64,000 nt of DNA from JBAXTE01 sp963556065 (lineage in GTDB: Bacteria; Bacteroidota; Bacteroidia; Bacteroidales; WCHB1-69), in NCBI GenBank assembly GCA_963556065.3, contig CAUVYH020000013.1, forward strand, positions 229,882 through 293,881, read 5' to 3'. A program made the position numbers and the translations under genes. This document shows, piece by piece, positions 18,767 to 27,954 of this stretch. Under the pieces are notes generated by a model. That model made no database searches and was not told where the DNA came from. It was given only the letters and a program-made list of their open reading frames with translations. Numbering within the stretch: position 1 is the stretch's first letter; the number at the start of each line of letters is the position of its first letter.

Positions 18767-19799
18767 AAGTAATCAACGTCAAAAGCAGGGGGCAAAATGT
18801 TTCTGTTTGTCGCCTTACTTTTTGTCTTGAAACACCTGAGCGAAGCGAAAGCGTGAGTACCTTATAATCTAAAAATCACGACACGAACAAAAAGTAACCA
18901 AAAGTTCAAGACTGCACCAAAAAAGATAAAAATCAACCATTTATACTGATCGAGGCAAGTTATGGGCGTTATTCAAGGAAAGAAATTCACCCGACGGATG
19001 ATTATTTACGCTATACCACCCGCCTCGCTTTTACCGTATAAATGGTTGATTTTCTTTACGCTTTTTTGATGAGGTTGTTGTTAACGCTAGCGCGGGTCTA
19101 TAATGCTGAACTGCCGAGCCAAAAGTTGGGTATTCACTGAATTAATCTCACAATGTGGGCAGGAACCGCATTGAGTAAAAGAGCGTAAAGAACCGAGTCC
19201 CGCTTTAACGGGACGAGCTCTATACGACCTTTAAATAAAAATTAAAAATCCCGTATAAAAAATAAATAGTTCAGCGTTAAAAAATTGATGGTGTTTGACG
19301 ACGTTAGACAAAATGAATATTAGAAGTACTTTTTTGCACTAAAAATATCATTTTGGCTAAAAGGAGGAGTTCATCGATTTTAGTGGAACAGTTTATTTTT
19401 TAGCACTTTTGCGACAGCGGCGGCATTTTTTGTCACGCTTTTAGCGTGAAGCCCGGAAGCTTATCCCGCAAGGCAGGAGCTTGAGGTCATGAAAAAGGAA
19501 AATATTCATACTTCTTAGGATTTCTAAAATTTGAGAATATGCTTTCTTTCCCATGAAAAAAATCAATATTTTTTAGGTGGTCTCCCCCTATTTTTGACGT
19601 TGACCCCAAAAAACTAATTGATTTAGCCCGATCAAACACCATGAAATCCATCATTTAACAATTACAAAACCATGATATTCAATGAATTGATTTGGCTGTC
19701 CATTGATTGTCCATACTCCAGATTAGTATAAATGCGCTGTTCGAAGTAGTTTTGCCCCAAATTAATCATGAAATCAAAAATCACAAAACTAAACAAACA
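18767..19799. other. 1-kb intergenic region with dispersed-repeat character
   Basis: No credible gene. It holds CAAAAAGTAACC/TTCAAGAC-type strings often seen in Bacteroidota dispersed repeats (18800-18915), a large inverted repeat (18918-19068), a small hairpin with arms GTCCCG/CGGGAC near 19197-19213, and a CACGC/GCGTG hairpin near 19433-19448. Confidence 0.55.
18918..19068. repeat. Large inverted repeat / long hairpin
   Basis: Left arm 18929-18946 (AAAATCAACCATTTATAC) is the exact reverse complement of 19036-19053 (18 bp). Outside it, CAAAAAAG (18918-18925) pairs with CTTTTTTG (19061-19068). Inside it, CGAGGC (18951-18956) pairs with GCCTCG (19022-19027). The nested pairing over 150 nt points to a structured RNA or a MITE-like element. 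Confidence 0.65.
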
Positions 19800-21398
19800 A
19801 TGAAAAAAATTCTATTATTTAGCGCATTGATTTTTCTGGCTAAAATTTCCTTTTGTCAGGGGAATGGAGAAAATCCAAAATTTTCCGGAGATGTTCCAAT
19901 TTTTCAAAACTCGTCTTTAAATGAGCGTAATGTACGTTTAACCGTTGCCTTTAACGGATGGATATATGCCGCATTTTCATCGCCAGATGTTGACAACAAC
20001 AAAAGCATACAAATCAGATATTCCAAGGACAACGGGGTTAGTTGGATTCCATTTTATTCCTACGCTGTTACTGGTGTCAACTACTCGAACTTTGACATCG
20101 TGGCCACGGGAACTGATACAAGTAGCTTGTCCTTGTTTTTAACAGCATCGTATAGTATGAACGGGGATAACACCAATGCCGTATTCATTAACAAGCATAA
20201 AGGGACCAATCCTGAAACTTTTACAAATAATTATTCACTGCAGACAACCGGGAAAATTATGGGTATTGCCATTGCCTCAGATTATCAACTGCCTTCCTCT
20301 GTTTCAACGCCATTTAGTATTGGAGTGATATATTCCATGAGAGGAACTATGGACAGCATAAATTACGTGGTTTCGACCGATGGCGGAACTTCGTTTAATT
20401 ATACATACAGCATTGCTCAAACAAGCAGCTATTACCGAAAAGTTTCGTTATCGTACGGGCGAAGTACATCCGCATCGAACGGCCGCTTTTTTGCCGCTTG
20501 GGAACAAATCGGAACTTATGATGAAAACTCGACCGGACACATTTACACTTCAAGAAATCAAACCTACCTTAATGATGCTTGGATACCTCAATTAAACTTG
20601 GACAGTTTATCATCGGCATGCATTGGACTTTGCAAAAACCCAACTATTGCAACCCAGTTCAACGACATTGATAACGACAGTAATAGTGTTTCAGCGTTAG
20701 TCGCTTTTGAGCGAGATTATGAGGGATCTGGAAATGATCATGATATTCTAGGATTCTACAATATGAAAGCATCATACGAAAACTACTGGACCCGACTTGA
20801 TATCAGCAATGATACAAACAACTGTATTCAGCCTCACATAAGCTACGACCCGGCAGGCAATCACTTTTTGGCCGTGTATTTTGACTCTACCGCAAAAAAA
20901 TTACCTTATGTGGTTAATGGAATGAACTTTAATTTAACAAATCCAAACACTTGGTTACAAATTACAGAACAATATAATGATGACACCAATATGGTTGCTC
21001 CCTGGCCCCGAGTACAAATAAGCCCTGTTTTTAACCAAACCGCTCATGTGTGGATTGCCGAAGACCAGAATAATTTTGGAATTGCCATGTTCGATGCCGA
21101 ATACCTGCACACGGGAATTAATGAGGGACCCAAAAGCATTTTTTCAAACGGGGTAATTTACCCGAATCCTGTTTCCGAAATTGCAACCATCAGTTTCAAT
21201 GTGGAAACTTCTTCTAATGTAACTATGCAAATTTTTGATATTACCGGAAAAATAATTTTAGATAAAGAAATTACCGATATCAATGTCGGCAAAGGGATTG
21301 AAAAAATCGATGTAAGGGCATGGAACAACGGGGTTTATTTCTTCTCAATATCTTCGAATAAAGAGAAATTGACCTCACGATTTGTAGTTGCACATTAA
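19800..21398 (+). CDS. Secreted T9SS sorting-domain protein, sialidase/BNR-like propeller (paralog 1)
   Basis: 532 aa from the ATG at 19800, chosen because it opens a signal peptide (M-K-K-I-L-L-F-S-A-L-I-F-L...F-C-Q). The body has repeated beta-propeller-like segments with Asp-box flavour (IRYSKDNGVSWIPFYSY; YVVSTDGGTSFNYTYS; YDPAGNHFLAVYFDS). A T9SS type A sorting domain follows (VIYPNPVSEIATISFNVE... NNGVYFFSISSNKEKLTSRF). It is likely exported and anchored at the cell surface. No catalytic residues could be assigned, so it may be a binding protein. The gene is followed after 45 nt by a paralog of the same layout. Confidence 0.8.
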   Translation: MKKILLFSALIFLAKISFCQGNGENPKFSGDVPIFQNSSLNERNVRLTVAFNGWIYAAFSSPDVDNNKSIQIRYSKDNGVSWIPFYSYAVTGVNYSNFDIVATGTDTSSLSLFLTASYSMNGDNTNAVFINKHKGTNPETFTNNYSLQTTGKIMGIAIASDYQLPSSVSTPFSIGVIYSMRGTMDSINYVVSTDGGTSFNYTYSIAQTSSYYRKVSLSYGRSTSASNGRFFAAWEQIGTYDENSTGHIYTSRNQTYLNDAWIPQLNLDSLSSACIGLCKNPTIATQFNDIDNDSNSVSALVAFERDYEGSGNDHDILGFYNMKASYENYWTRLDISNDTNNCIQPHISYDPAGNHFLAVYFDSTAKKLPYVVNGMNFNLTNPNTWLQITEQYNDDTNMVAPWPRVQISPVFNQTAHVWIAEDQNNFGIAMFDAEYLHTGINEGPKSIFSNGVIYPNPVSEIATISFNVETSSNVTMQIFDITGKIILDKEITDINVGKGIEKIDVRAWNNGVYFFSISSNKEKLTSRFVVAH

Positions 21399-21443
21399 AC
21401 CATTATTATTAACACATAAAAATAAGACTAAATTTAAAGAAAG

Positions 21444-23057
21444 ATGAAAAGAATATTTATAGTTATCACATTTTTAATGATTGCAAAATACTCATTCGGT
21501 CAAGAGCAGGCTAATGCAGGGAAAAGCAATTCAAAATATGCAGGTGATATCATCTTGGATCAAGAACAAACCTACAACCAAAGAAATGTCCGCTTATCCG
21601 TAGCTTTCAACGGATGGATGTATGCCGCTTATTCAATTATTGACAGTGCAACAAACTCGTCGGGAATAAAAATCGTATATTCCAAGGACAATGGACTAAG
21701 TTGGAATACCATGAACGCATATATCTTTAACAACATAACTTACCCTGCCTTCGACATCGTGGTCGCCGGCAACGACACCAATAGCCTGATGCTGTATGTT
21801 GCCGGAGTGCGAAAAAACAGCGACACCGACTATGTGCTGTATATCGACAAGTATAATGCGACAAATGCCCAATATCTTGAAAATCCATATAGATCAAACA
21901 AGAACAATTCAGTTTTGGATATCGCTTTAGCATCCGATTACCGCCAACCTTCGATTAACTCCGCTCCATACAGTGTTGCAATGCTCTATTCATATAGAAA
22001 TTTGCCCTACGACAGCTTAAACTATGTATTATCAACAGATGGCGGGGCAAATTTTAATTATGAAAATAATGTAACCATCGCCAACAATTATTTAAGAAAG
22101 ATATCATTGTCGTATGGAAGAAGCCCCAATTTTCTAAACGGAAGATACTATGCCGCATGGGAAGTTATTAATTCCAATAGTCCTTCGGCCAACGGCAATA
22201 TCTACACCTCGCATAATCAAAATTTCATTAATGATGCTTGGCAAGCTCCACACAATATTGATTCGATTGCTCCAGCAGCAGCAGGGCTGTGCCGCTACCC
22301 TCAAATCGCCACTCAATTTAACGACATTGATAACGATAGCATTGGCATTTCCACATTAATTGTAGCGGAACGTGATTACCAAGGTGTCGGCAGCGATCAT
22401 GACATTCTAGGATTTTATAATGTCGGAAATATACACGCAAACAATTGGAGCAGAGCATTAATCGACAACAGTAGCGCTACAAACACATTAACTCCGCATG
22501 TACGATTTGATCCTGCATACAACAATTTTTTGCTTGTTTACTACGATTCTACAAATCAAAAACTACCATATCTTGTAAATTCAATGAATTTAAGCCAGCC
22601 CGACACCTGGACCAAAATCACAGAACAATATAACGACGACACCACGAATCTTATCGCACCTTGGCCTAAGGTTGAAATCAATCCGGCCTTGAACCAGGTT
22701 GCCCATGTGTGGATTGCAGAAGGTCAAAACAATAAAGGAATTGCCATGCTCGATGCCGAATATCTGCACACAGGAATCAATGAGGAACCCAAAAGCATTT
22801 TTTCGAACGGGGTGATTTACCCGAATCCAGCTTCCGAAACTGCAACCATCAGTTTCAACATGAAAACATCATCGGATGCAACTATCCAAATAATCGACAT
22901 CACCGGCAAAATAATTTTAGATAAAGAAGTTACCAATATCAATGCCGGCAAAGGAGTTGAAAAAATAGATGTCAGAGACTGGGACAACGGAGTTTATTTC
23001 TTCTCTATATTATCAAATAAAGAGAAATTCACATCTAGATTTGTGGTTTCGCATTAA
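21444..23057 (+). CDS. Secreted T9SS sorting-domain protein, propeller-like (paralog 2)
   Basis: 537 aa. Same architecture as the preceding gene: signal peptide (MKRIFIVITFLMIAKYSFGQ), Asp-box-like segments (IVYSKDNGLSWNTMN; YVLSTDGGANFNYEN), the motif ERDYQGVGSDHDILGFYN shared with paralog 1, and a T9SS type A tail (VIYPNPASETATISFNMK). Sequence is moderately similar in the body and nearly identical in the last 130 residues. It is a tandem duplication, probably cotranscribed, ending in a terminator. Confidence 0.8.
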   Translation: MKRIFIVITFLMIAKYSFGQEQANAGKSNSKYAGDIILDQEQTYNQRNVRLSVAFNGWMYAAYSIIDSATNSSGIKIVYSKDNGLSWNTMNAYIFNNITYPAFDIVVAGNDTNSLMLYVAGVRKNSDTDYVLYIDKYNATNAQYLENPYRSNKNNSVLDIALASDYRQPSINSAPYSVAMLYSYRNLPYDSLNYVLSTDGGANFNYENNVTIANNYLRKISLSYGRSPNFLNGRYYAAWEVINSNSPSANGNIYTSHNQNFINDAWQAPHNIDSIAPAAAGLCRYPQIATQFNDIDNDSIGISTLIVAERDYQGVGSDHDILGFYNVGNIHANNWSRALIDNSSATNTLTPHVRFDPAYNNFLLVYYDSTNQKLPYLVNSMNLSQPDTWTKITEQYNDDTTNLIAPWPKVEINPALNQVAHVWIAEGQNNKGIAMLDAEYLHTGINEEPKSIFSNGVIYPNPASETATISFNMKTSSDATIQIIDITGKIILDKEVTNINAGKGVEKIDVRDWDNGVYFFSILSNKEKFTSRFVVSH

Positions 23058-23078
23058 AACACAGAACTTTAACAAGAT

Positions 23079-23112
23079 AAAAAAGCCGTCTTCCTAATTA
23101 GGCGGTTTTTTT
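23079..23112 (+). terminator. rho-independent terminator after the T9SS pair
   Basis: AAAAAAGCCG and GGCGGTTTTTTT arms around a short AT loop, 20 nt after the stop. The run of T closes the plus-strand transcript; the A run could serve the convergent yeiH. Confidence 0.7.
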
Positions 23113-23148
23113 AATGCTTGCAACAAATCAAAAAAACAATGTTGTTCA

Positions 23149-24072
23149 TCAATAGGTAAGTGAAATAAACGAAGCAATACCTATTATTAGCCATAGCGTA
23201 ACCCCCAAAATAAAACTCTTTGCTCCTGCTTTTTTGGCTTCGGCAATGGTAATATTGGAACCGATCAGGAAAAGTGCGATAACCATTCCCTTTTTACCCA
23301 GCCAGTTCAGATGATTAAAAGTCTCCTGCCCCTGTGGAATCAGGTAAGCCACCACGATACTGATTACAAAAAGTCCGATAAACCAGGGAATTTTCACTTT
23401 ACCTCCGGATTTATCTTTTTGAAACCATGCAATCGTTAAGGACAGCGGAATAATCCAAAGCGCCCGAATTAGTTTCACGGTAGTTGCCGTTGCAAGTGCC
23501 TCGGGTCCGTACGTGGCTCCTGCTCCAACCACCGAACTGGTATCGTGAATGGCAATTGCAGCCCAGTATCCGAACGTTTCCTGACTCAGATTAAACCAAT
23601 GACCGATTATAGGAAAAATGAATAACGCAATGGCATTTAGCACAAAGACAACCACCAACGAAAAGGAAATCTGATGGTTCTTCGCATTAATAATAGGAGC
23701 CACAGCTGCAATTGCACTCCCCCCACAAATTGCCGTTCCCGACGACACAAGCATCGCAATTTTTGAATCGACTTTGAGAAATTTACCAATCAGCAACCCG
23801 GCACCCATCACAAAGACCACGGATATTGCCGTATCCACAAAACCTGTTTTTGACGTACTGATAACCTGGGTTAAATTCATCCCAAATCCCATCAGCACAA
23901 TGGATGCCTGCAAGGCAAACGAGGAGTATTTAGAAATATTTACATGCCTCAGCCCCAAAAATGAAAACAATAAACCGGTTACCAGTGATATTGCCGGAGA
24001 AACGAATGGCATCAGACATAAAAACAATACCACGCCATATATCAGCCTAATTTTCTTTTGATTTTTAATCAT
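23149..24072 (-). CDS. YeiH-family putative sulfate exporter
   Basis: 307 aa integral membrane protein of the YeiH/UPF0324 family with about nine or ten hydrophobic helices. Family motifs are visible: SSGTAICGGSAIAAVAPII and AIAIHDTSSVVGAGATYG. The family is proposed to export sulfate or other sulfur oxyanions. The LysR gene 80 nt upstream on the same strand matches the common yeiH/yeiE-type pairing. Confidence 0.88.
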   Translation of the reverse strand: MIKNQKKIRLIYGVVLFLCLMPFVSPAISLVTGLLFSFLGLRHVNISKYSSFALQASIVLMGFGMNLTQVISTSKTGFVDTAISVVFVMGAGLLIGKFLKVDSKIAMLVSSGTAICGGSAIAAVAPIINAKNHQISFSLVVVFVLNAIALFIFPIIGHWFNLSQETFGYWAAIAIHDTSSVVGAGATYGPEALATATTVKLIRALWIIPLSLTIAWFQKDKSGGKVKIPWFIGLFVISIVVAYLIPQGQETFNHLNWLGKKGMVIALFLIGSNITIAEAKKAGAKSFILGVTLWLIIGIASFISLTY

Positions 24073-24096
24073 ACTTCCTTCTTTTTAATTTTGAGG

Positions 24097-24104
24097 CAAA
24101 GGTA
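24097..24104 (-). promoter_or_regulatory. -7 box of the yeiH promoter
   Basis: Minus-strand TACCTTTG, exact TAnnTTTG match, 25 nt upstream of the yeiH ATG. yeiH therefore has its own promoter downstream of the lysR gene. Confidence 0.6.
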
Positions 24105-24151
24105 GGCATGTAGTATAATCAAAACAAATATTAAATAATGATATTGGATAA

Positions 24152-25039
24152 CTAAAAGTTATAATTGTTCAAAAAATTGATAAATAATTTGGCACTTAAC
24201 GATTCCGTTCCTTGTCGCAGCGCAATTCTGAATTTCCGATTCATCGTCAGTTTACTGATATTCACCCGAACGATGCTTTTCAGTAGCAGTTCTTTTTCCA
24301 ACGATTTTTCGGAAACCAGTGCAATTCCATCGAAATCGGGCAAAAAGTTTTTAATGGCTTCGGTACTTCCAAGATGAATAAATATATTCAGCTTATCCAA
24401 GTTGATATCGTGCTTTAACAATGCCTTCCGAATAACTTCGAGCGTACCGGAACCTTTTTCCCTGAGGACGATTGGGATTTGCTGAAAATCGGCGATGGAA
24501 ATCAGTTTCCGCTTCGAATACACACTATTGGCTCCGGTAACCGCCACAATCTCGTCATCGAGAAAATCAATATATTTGATGTTCGACTGCGACGATTCGT
24601 TTTCCACCAGAGCAAGGTCTATTTCGTTGGCCAAGAGCTTTTGCTCCATTTCGAAAGAGTTGCCGTTATACATAAAAAGCTCGAATCTGGGATAGCGCTT
24701 GTGAAATGCGGCAATCACTTTAGGAATCAAATACTGCGCGATAGTAGAGCTGGCCCCGATGCGTAACGTACCTTTAAACGTATCGTTCAGTCGCCCGAGT
24801 TCAAATTCAAGTTCCCGATATTGCTGCCTGATTTCTTTCAGGTAACGATACGTGAGGTTTCCCGCTTCGGTTAAGTAAATTTTGTTTCCCTTCCGTTCGA
24901 AAAGGGTGATGTTCAGCTTGCTTTCCAGCTCCTTGATATGTTTGGTGACCGCTGGCTGACTTATAAACAAATCTTCTGCCGCTTTCGAAAAGCTCAGCTT
25001 TTCCGCTACCGACAAAAAGACCTCATCTCTGTAATCCAT
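24152..25039 (-). CDS. LysR-family transcriptional regulator
   Basis: 295 aa from the ATG at 25039 (M-D-Y-R-D-E-V-F-L-S-V-A). This is the usual distance to the winged helix, so the longer frame to 25093 is not favoured. HTH: LSFSKAAEDLFISQPAVTKH. It is followed by the linker helix and a periplasmic-binding-like effector domain (TLRIGASSTIAQYLIPKVIA; IDLALVENE; PIVLREKGSGTLE). Placed to regulate yeiH, like YeiE/CysB-type regulators of sulfur metabolism. Confidence 0.88.
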   Translation of the reverse strand: MDYRDEVFLSVAEKLSFSKAAEDLFISQPAVTKHIKELESKLNITLFERKGNKIYLTEAGNLTYRYLKEIRQQYRELEFELGRLNDTFKGTLRIGASSTIAQYLIPKVIAAFHKRYPRFELFMYNGNSFEMEQKLLANEIDLALVENESSQSNIKYIDFLDDEIVAVTGANSVYSKRKLISIADFQQIPIVLREKGSGTLEVIRKALLKHDINLDKLNIFIHLGSTEAIKNFLPDFDGIALVSEKSLEKELLLKSIVRVNISKLTMNRKFRIALRQGTESLSAKLFINFLNNYNF

Positions 25040-25178
25040 GCTTTTCTTGTATTTTGGTTCGAATACATCGGTTGAAAAATTAGCCGAGTTCAATGATTGA
25101 TGGTGTAAAAATAGTTCATTTTTATTAATTTCAAAACTAATAAAAATGAACTATTCAAATAAGAAACCAATCCTTAAT

Positions 25179-25415
25179 TCAATTAAAATTTGGTTGAAAA
25201 GCCCGAACGGCACGCACACTATAAATATTTGTCTTAGCGTTATCGTATGAGGCGCCAGTGGTGAAGTTGATGTAAAATGCATCTGTTGCATTATACTCCG
25301 TACTACTCCAATAGAGCGGCCAATTGGGCAAAACGGAAGCCCCACCTATTATTGACAATGCTTTGTTAACATTAAACCGATTGCGCCAAAATTCAATTTT
25401 TTTCAACAGGTTCAT
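25179..25415 (-). pseudogene. DUF1566/FISUMP-like C-terminal fragment
   Basis: 78 aa fragment (M-N-L-L-K-K-I-E-F-W-R-N-R) containing YWSSTEYNATDAFYINFTTG and a terminal VRAVRAFQ, the end of a DUF1566/major-paralogous-domain protein. It lacks the N-terminal two thirds of that family. It lies 18 nt after the full FISUMP gene and is probably the tail of a decayed paralog. Confidence 0.55.
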
Positions 25416-25433
25416 GATAAATAATCAAATAAA

Positions 25434-26420
25434 TTAATCCCTCACACAACGGATATAAAACCCACTTCCCAAATCGTTCAAGTACTCATCTGCACTACTA
25501 TAATAGTTTTCCATGCGTATTTCCCACGCTGTGTTGCCGTTCTCTGAAGCACTCCACCAGTCACTGCCGTAGCCAATATTGTTGAATGATATTCCACTCA
25601 TATTAAATTGACCACCGGGAAGAGCCGTAAACCCTGTTTCGTTGGTTGCTCCAATATTGGGATATAACCAATGGGTTGTACCAGTTTCTTTTAGTTTGCC
25701 TCCAGCAACCGAGAAACCTCCTAAATAATCCATCAACTGTGTCCACTCGACACGACTAGGTAAATGCCAACCTGCAGGGCAAGAATTAACGGCAGCAGGC
25801 CAGTTATACAATACTCCATATGTTGAGTAATTAGCGGTAGCTTTGGCTGCAGTTACATTAGTGCCATTATAACCATAAACATAACAATAGGGAGCTGTAT
25901 TCGAAACTGAACCGGGTCCGACCACACTTGGCAAATAACGCAAGTTTTCCACCATCCATACTTGTGTACCAATAGTTACTGTGTGATATACATTGCCATC
26001 ACGTGGGTCGGTAAAAGTATTGCTAATACTGCTGTGGCTGGTAAATGATGTTGCGCTGCCATAGCCAGTCCCATTGCTATTTGTGGCGTAAGCCCTTACA
26101 TAATAAGTTGTATTGGCTGTTAACCCGCTGATACTACTTGCAAAATTACCTGTTCCTGTACCGTCAGTTGTTTTATTATCTGATATTGTCGGTGTTTGTC
26201 CTGTACTCCAACATACCCCGCGAGCAGTTACAGTTGCACCACCATCAGAAGTGATATTTCCACCACTCTTTGCTGTAGTCGATGTTATGTCAGTAATAGT
26301 TGTAGTTGTCAATACAGGTATATTTGTATTATTGTCATCATCTTTTTTGCAACTGCTTGCAAAAATCAATAAAATTCCCATTAACAATGGGTAAATCAAA
26401 CTGTTTGTTTTTTTTCTCAT
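25434..26420 (-). CDS. FISUMP-domain lipoprotein
   Basis: 328 aa. A lipoprotein signal (LLMGILLIFASSC, lipidated Cys about residue 24, then K-K-D-D-D) is followed by a fibronectin-III-like or Ig-like segment (NITSDGGATVTARGVCWST; TANTTYYVRAYATNSNGTG). A Fibrobacter succinogenes major paralogous domain (TIGR02145-like) makes up the rest: YHTVTIGTQVWMVENLRY, YNWPAAVNSCPAGWHLPS, DWWSASE, YIRCVRD. Outer-membrane or surface lipoprotein of unknown function. Confidence 0.85.
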   Translation of the reverse strand: MRKKTNSLIYPLLMGILLIFASSCKKDDDNNTNIPVLTTTTITDITSTTAKSGGNITSDGGATVTARGVCWSTGQTPTISDNKTTDGTGTGNFASSISGLTANTTYYVRAYATNSNGTGYGSATSFTSHSSISNTFTDPRDGNVYHTVTIGTQVWMVENLRYLPSVVGPGSVSNTAPYCYVYGYNGTNVTAAKATANYSTYGVLYNWPAAVNSCPAGWHLPSRVEWTQLMDYLGGFSVAGGKLKETGTTHWLYPNIGATNETGFTALPGGQFNMSGISFNNIGYGSDWWSASENGNTAWEIRMENYYSSADEYLNDLGSGFYIRCVRD

Positions 26421-27000
26421 TATTTTTTAATTTAAGGTGGGTTCTAAAAATTCATTTCTTTGACTTTTCTTTGACACAAACTAGAACCCGTTTGAATCTG
26501 TGCTGAAAAAGTATTGCAATATTACAAATTATTTTAATAAATCACAATGTTTTTTATCAGAACAGACTAACTAACAGTAAGATATGTTAGCAAAATAATT
26601 TCAGTCTTTGAACTTGCTCATACCTTAACATGTTGTATGTTAGATTTATCAAGCCAATTATTCCTGTTGCTCTGTTGTGATTGCTATTTCCGCACAAAAA
26701 TACTGATAATTAAGCCACTATTTTACAGAAACAGAACAAACGGTGATGATAGATCATGAAACGCTGCAATCTTGTCCGGCGTTTTTGACCGAATTCGTAA
26801 AAAGTTTCGCAGTCTTTTTTGAATGTTTACCAAACAAAAAGCAGAATTATCTACAAAAAACATCATGACTCCAGCTATTAAAGATCTATGTTTTTTAAAA
26901 TCCGAACATTTGTGAAAAAACTTTTCAACATTTTATCATCTCTCTAAACAACAATTAAAATATTTTATTAATTTAGACAAAAAAAGTTATTATTCCTAAC
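26421..27000. other. Intergenic before the cas locus; carries a transposase tail
   Basis: AT-rich. Apart from the IS5-like remnant (26587-26708) no gene or clear promoter was seen. The transcription start of the CRISPR regulator/cas operon must lie here or just before 27000. Confidence 0.5.
26587..26708 (-). mobile_element. IS5-family-like transposase C-terminal remnant
   Basis: A minus-strand frame without start reads F-L-C-G-N-S-N-H-N-R then ATGIIGLINLTYNMLRYEQV and Q-R-L-K before TAA. This resembles the extreme C-terminus of IS5/IS1182-type DDE transposases (NR-GLINL-YN--RYEQ-RL). The catalytic domain and terminal repeats are missing. Confidence 0.45.
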
Positions 27001-27912
27001 ATGAAGGATCAAACGCTTATCAATCGGCTTCTCACTTTGCTCCAGCTTCTAGGAAGCAATAGACATTATTCCTTTCCTGAATTGGCAGAACGATGCAATG
27101 TAACCGAACGTACAATCTACCGATACATCGAGAAATTTGAAAGTGCGGGATTTGTAGTTCGGCATACTCCCGACAATCAAATCTATGTTGAAACCCAGAA
27201 AGGCACAGGCAAAGACATTGCCAACCTATTGTATTTCAGCGAAGAAGAAGCATACATGATTCAAAAGGCACTGCATGGCATCGACGACAATTATGTGCTG
27301 AAATCACAATTAATGAAAAAGATTTATGCCGTCTATGATTTCAACCGCGTTACCGGAGCACTTTTTCATCCGAAACAAGCGGAGATTATTCAGAATCTTT
27401 ACGAAGCTATTAAACTCAAAAAACAGGTCATTCTAAACGGATATAAATCTGCAAACAGCGATTTGATCAGTGATCGGTTGGTGGAACCATTCGATTTTTC
27501 CGTCAACTGGATTACCGTATGGGCCTACGATTTGTCCGACGGCGTATGCAAACAGTTTAAAACCGCCCGCATCGACTCTGTTACGGTAACCGCTCACCCA
27601 TATTCTTTTCAGGATAAGCACCTTAAATTGGAAACCGATGTATTCAGAATCAGCGGCATTGCCGATAAAGAAATCGAACTGAAACTCAAGCTCCGAGCGT
27701 GGTCGCTACTCACCGAAGAATACCCGATGGCGGCACAATTTCTTACTGAAATTAACACGAACACCGCCCTTTTTAAAACCAAAGTCTGTAGTTTTGAAGG
27801 AGTTGGACGCTTTGTACTTGGCTTGCCCGGCGAGATAGAAGTGCTTGGCAATCGTGATTTCCTGGATTTTTTAAAGAAAAAGACGACTTTTTTTTCATTT
27901 GACATGAATTGA
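27001..27912 (+). CDS. WYL-domain transcriptional regulator of the CRISPR locus
   Basis: 303 aa. N-terminal HTH (YSFPELAERCNVTERTIYRY), then a WYL ligand-binding domain (AIKLKKQVILNGYKSANSD; VEPFDFSVNWITVWAYD) and a WCX-like C-terminal extension. WYL proteins are common regulators of CRISPR and phage-defence operons and sense nucleic acids or nucleotides. It stops 42 nt before cas6 on the same strand, so it is either the first gene of the operon or its divergent-in-time regulator. Confidence 0.85.
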   Translation: MKDQTLINRLLTLLQLLGSNRHYSFPELAERCNVTERTIYRYIEKFESAGFVVRHTPDNQIYVETQKGTGKDIANLLYFSEEEAYMIQKALHGIDDNYVLKSQLMKKIYAVYDFNRVTGALFHPKQAEIIQNLYEAIKLKKQVILNGYKSANSDLISDRLVEPFDFSVNWITVWAYDLSDGVCKQFKTARIDSVTVTAHPYSFQDKHLKLETDVFRISGIADKEIELKLKLRAWSLLTEEYPMAAQFLTEINTNTALFKTKVCSFEGVGRFVLGLPGEIEVLGNRDFLDFLKKKTTFFSFDMN

Positions 27913-27954
27913 CAAAAACAAATTGCAACTTTGAACCCGAAAATATAATTGATT

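Noticed and set aside
25040..25093. Longer LysR start
   Set aside because: The 18 extra residues precede the normal LysR N-terminus; the internal ATG at 25039 gives the standard HTH position.
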